Shown here one piece after another: positions 31,732 to 32,709 of a DNA stretch of 32,709 nt. Each line of letters begins with the position of its first letter. Within the stretch, counting starts at the first letter, position 1. The stretch is from JANQPC01 sp039208375 (GTDB taxonomy: Bacteria > Pseudomonadota > Alphaproteobacteria > Rhodobacterales > Rhodobacteraceae): positions 1 to 32,709 of the forward strand of contig JBCCRC010000037.1 of assembly GCA_039208375.1 (NCBI GenBank), read 5' to 3'. Below the pieces are notes generated by a model. It had not been told where the DNA came from, did not search any database, and was given only the letters and a program-made list of their open reading frames with translations. Made by a program: the position numbers and the translations under genes.

Positions 31732-32507
31732 TAGGCGGCGGCTTGGGCCATGCGGGTGAAGACGGGCGCGGCCTCAGACGATCGCGCGGCGTCGTAACAG
31801 TAACCATCGCGGTCAAAGCCCGGAAGATCCGCCGGATCGGTTATACTGTTGTCGATCGCCCACCGCGCCATCGCGCCACGCGCACGTTTGGCAAAGAAGC
31901 TGACCATGCGCGCATCATCGCCCGAAACCTCCAGAAACGCCGGCGTGATCACCTCAAGGCCGAGCGCCGCTTGGGGCACGGCCCCGAAATACTCCTGGCT
32001 GGCGCAGTTGAGCACGGCGCGCGCACCAACCGCACGAGCATCATCTGCAAGCGCTGCCGCGATTGTGTCGCCCCAAAACGCGTAGAGCGTATTGCCCCGG
32101 CGGGTTTTCAACCTGCTTCCCATTTCCAGCCGGTAGGGCTGGATCGCATCGCGTGGCCGCAAGAGCCCATAAAGCCCCGACAGTATGCGCAGCCGGTCCT
32201 GCGCCCAATCGAGCGCATCTAATCCCAGCGTGGCCGCATCGAGCCCGATATAGGTATCGCCCGCGAAGGCGCGGATCGCCGGCCGCGTGCCATCGGCGGA
32301 CGGCGCCTGGGCAAAATCGCGAAACCGGTCACGGTTCAGACGCGCAAGATCGTCCGACAGCCCCATGAGCGCTTTGAGTTTCGTGAGCGATAGCTGCCGC
32401 ATGTGACCTGCGAGTATGTGAGACTCGCGGCGAAACCGCGGCTCGGTTTCCGCAAGCCCCGGTTCGGCCCAATCAAGCCGCTTGGCCGGTGAGATGACGG
32501 TCAGCAT
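31731..32507 (-). CDS. yaaA: Peroxide stress protein YaaA (DUF328)
   Basis: YaaA lowers intracellular free iron and limits oxidative damage under peroxide stress in E. coli. The 258-residue protein begins MLTVISPAKRLDWAEP and has FAGDTYIGLDA, ILSGLYGLLRPRDAIQPYRLEMG and NCASQEYFGAV, all diagnostic of the family. ATG at 32507 is chosen over an upstream in-frame ATG because of the conserved start and AGGGGGA four to five nt ahead. It ends convergently with the hybrid kinase. Confidence 0.95.
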   Translation of the reverse strand: MLTVISPAKRLDWAEPGLAETEPRFRRESHILAGHMRQLSLTKLKALMGLSDDLARLNRDRFRDFAQAPSADGTRPAIRAFAGDTYIGLDAATLGLDALDWAQDRLRILSGLYGLLRPRDAIQPYRLEMGSRLKTRRGNTLYAFWGDTIAAALADDARAVGARAVLNCASQEYFGAVPQAALGLEVITPAFLEVSGDDARMVSFFAKRARGAMARWAIDNSITDPADLPGFDRDGYCYDAARSSEAAPVFTRMAQAAA

Positions 32508-32560
32508 CGCGTCCCCCTGTTTCGTTTTCTGGCTACAAGGTAAACCAGGCGCGGCCAGCC

Positions 32561-32709
32561 TCAAGCCTCGCGCAAGACTTCTAGGAACGCCGGGCCAAAG
32601 CGATCGGCACGCCGCTCGCCCAGAAGGCGGGCAAGGGCTCCCGGATCCGTTGGCCGGGCTGCGGCGACCCGGGCCAATTGCGCCGCAGAGCAGCTCAGCG
32701 GCTTTTCAA
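32561..32709 (-). CDS. C-terminal fragment of an HRDC-domain protein, probably RecQ helicase
   Basis: Only the last 49 codons are visible; the gene enters from the right edge. The fragment contains ARPTDPGALARLLGERRADR and FGPAFLEVLREA, which resembles the end of an HRDC nucleic-acid-binding domain, as found at the C-terminus of RecQ DNA helicases and also in RNase D. RecQ is the more likely call. It lies 53 nt upstream of yaaA on the same strand. Confidence 0.55.
   Translation of the reverse strand, partial: EKPLSCSAAQLARVAAARPTDPGALARLLGERRADRFGPAFLEVLREA

Noticed and set aside
1..32709. Mobile elements, CRISPR arrays, tRNA or prophage
   Set aside because: No transposase, integrase, regular spaced repeats or tRNA-like folds were seen; all genes are closely packed and of similar base composition.

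Overview
This window is most of the photosynthesis gene cluster (PGC) of a high-GC alphaproteobacterium, followed by ordinary chromosomal genes. The spheroidene-type carotenoid set (crtA, B, C, D, E, F, I), the bchCXYZ and bchIDO blocks, tspO between crtC and crtB, and PpsR/CrtJ-type TGT-N12-ACA operators all point to Rhodobacterales: a purple non-sulfur bacterium or an aerobic anoxygenic phototroph of the Roseobacter/Rhodobacter group. I infer this from gene order and protein content; no rRNA is present to settle it.

Region 1 (1-7181, minus strand) is the crtEF-bchCXYZ superoperon. It makes geranylgeranyl diphosphate (crtE), O-methylates the carotenoid (crtF), and encodes the last ring-modifying steps of bacteriochlorophyllide a synthesis: BchC dehydrogenase and chlorophyllide a oxidoreductase, BchXYZ. 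bchZ runs off the left edge. The gaps between bchX, bchY and bchZ are exactly filled by two tiny reading frames whose starts and stops overlap their neighbours (44 and 32 codons, both cysteine-containing). I regard these as the most interesting possible new genes here.

Region 2 (7182-13895) is the carotenoid core: crtDC rightward, tspO and crtIB leftward, crtA rightward. Together they convert GGPP through phytoene and neurosporene to spheroidene and spheroidenone. Three divergent or leader regions (5106-5149, 7240-7281, 13081-13165) each carry a pair of PpsR-like operators, so the cluster should be repressed as one regulon by oxygen and light. crtA and crtC both lack a normal start codon where their conserved N-termini begin.

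Region 3 (13892-17477, plus strand) is bchI-bchD-bchO, the two ATPase subunits of magnesium chelatase plus an associated hydrolase, tightly packed behind crtA.

Region 4 (17478-32709) is non-photosynthetic. It holds a DUF4170 gene with a divergent WaaA-like glycosyltransferase and lpxK (lipid A); a minus-strand block of DUF721/DciA-like protein, DsbA-like thioredoxin and a family III CoA-transferase; divergent mutY and an alkB-type membrane hydroxylase; the kbl-tdh threonine degradation operon; a divergent marR-thiolase pair; a large hybrid histidine kinase; yaaA; and the C-terminal end of an HRDC-domain protein, probably RecQ. No tRNA, rRNA, CRISPR array, insertion sequence or prophage was seen. 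No gene-free stretch exceeds 300 bases.
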